DNA of 13,370 nt from an uncultured Ruminiclostridium sp. (GTDB taxonomy: Bacteria; Bacillota; Clostridia; Oscillospirales; Ruminococcaceae), in contig CAJUFF010000070.1 in the NCBI GenBank assembly GCA_910585505.1, positions 1 to 13,370 of the forward strand, written 5' to 3'. A program made the translations under genes and the position numbers. The notes beneath the pieces were generated by a model. It saw only the letters and a program-made list of their open reading frames with translations, was not told where the DNA came from and ran no database searches. This document shows positions 13,345-13,370 of the stretch, piece by piece; the stretch's first letter is position 1, and every line of letters starts with the position of its first letter.

Positions 13345-13370
13345 AAAAATTTATTGTAATTATAATACTG
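13341..13370 (+). CDS. Start of a gene overlapping gatB (cut by window end)
   Basis: An ATG at 13341 overlaps the gatB stop as ATGA, with GAAAGGA about 8 bases upstream. The ten visible residues are MKKFIVIIIL: two lysines then a hydrophobic run, as in a signal peptide or first membrane segment. The rest lies beyond the window, so identity is unknown. The four-base overlap suggests co-translation with gatB, which would be an unusual partner if the product is exported or membrane-bound. Confidence 0.6.
   Translation, partial: MKKFIVIIIL

Noticed and set aside
1..13370. CRISPR array, phage, transposon, tRNA or rRNA genes
   Set aside because: No spaced direct repeats of CRISPR type, no transposase or integrase motifs, and no tRNA cloverleaf or rRNA sequence recognised.

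Overview
The window looks like chromosomal DNA of a low-to-moderate-GC Gram-positive bacterium, most likely a class Clostridia member (Oscillospiraceae/Lachnospiraceae-like). This rests on strong AGGAGG-type ribosome sites, consensus sigma-A promoters, the Firmicutes block yloU(asp23)-fakA(yloV)-...-recG, and GatB and IspE sequences of that type. I see no transposase, phage gene, CRISPR array, tRNA or rRNA. It is mostly a housekeeping region.

Layout. About 1-215 holds no convincing gene but has a perfect 15-bp inverted repeat at the left edge, a symmetric terminator (69-100) and a small hairpin. From about 10,010 down to 216 every gene is on the minus strand. In order of transcription these are a PHP-domain phosphoesterase, an Lrp/AsnC regulator, a class I/II aminotransferase, a Nudix hydrolase, ispE, an Asp23/YloU-family protein, fakA, a GNAT acetyltransferase, recG, rsmE and a small acidic-tailed membrane protein. 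Most junctions overlap or are only a few bases apart. Internal promoters before the asp23-like gene and before the small acidic gene suggest at least three nested transcription units: 10047->6122, about 6100->630, and about 559->216.

The right end is organised differently. A plus-strand gene for a Cys/Met/His-rich protein with two DUF305 modules (10147-10719) has its own promoter. It faces a minus-strand APH-fold small-molecule kinase (10792-11634), and a strong hairpin lies between them. The kinase and a plus-strand gatB (11902-13344) diverge from a short region with two back-to-back promoters, both with 17-bp spacers. gatB has no gatC or gatA beside it in the window. The last 30 bases begin another gene that overlaps gatB by four bases.

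Functional themes: isoprenoid precursor synthesis (IspE, with a Nudix hydrolase of IPP-isomerase-like appearance), fatty-acid activation (FakA with the Asp23/YloU protein), DNA repair (RecG), ribosome modification (RsmE), amino-acid metabolism with local control (Lrp plus aminotransferase) and tRNA-dependent amidation (GatB). The items most worth a second look are the tandem DUF305 protein with its four-cysteine linker, the solitary divergent GatB with a hairpin and a possible leader peptide upstream, the phased repeats at the PHP/Lrp operon promoter, and the edge inverted repeat. I found no clear evidence of a wholly new multi-gene system.
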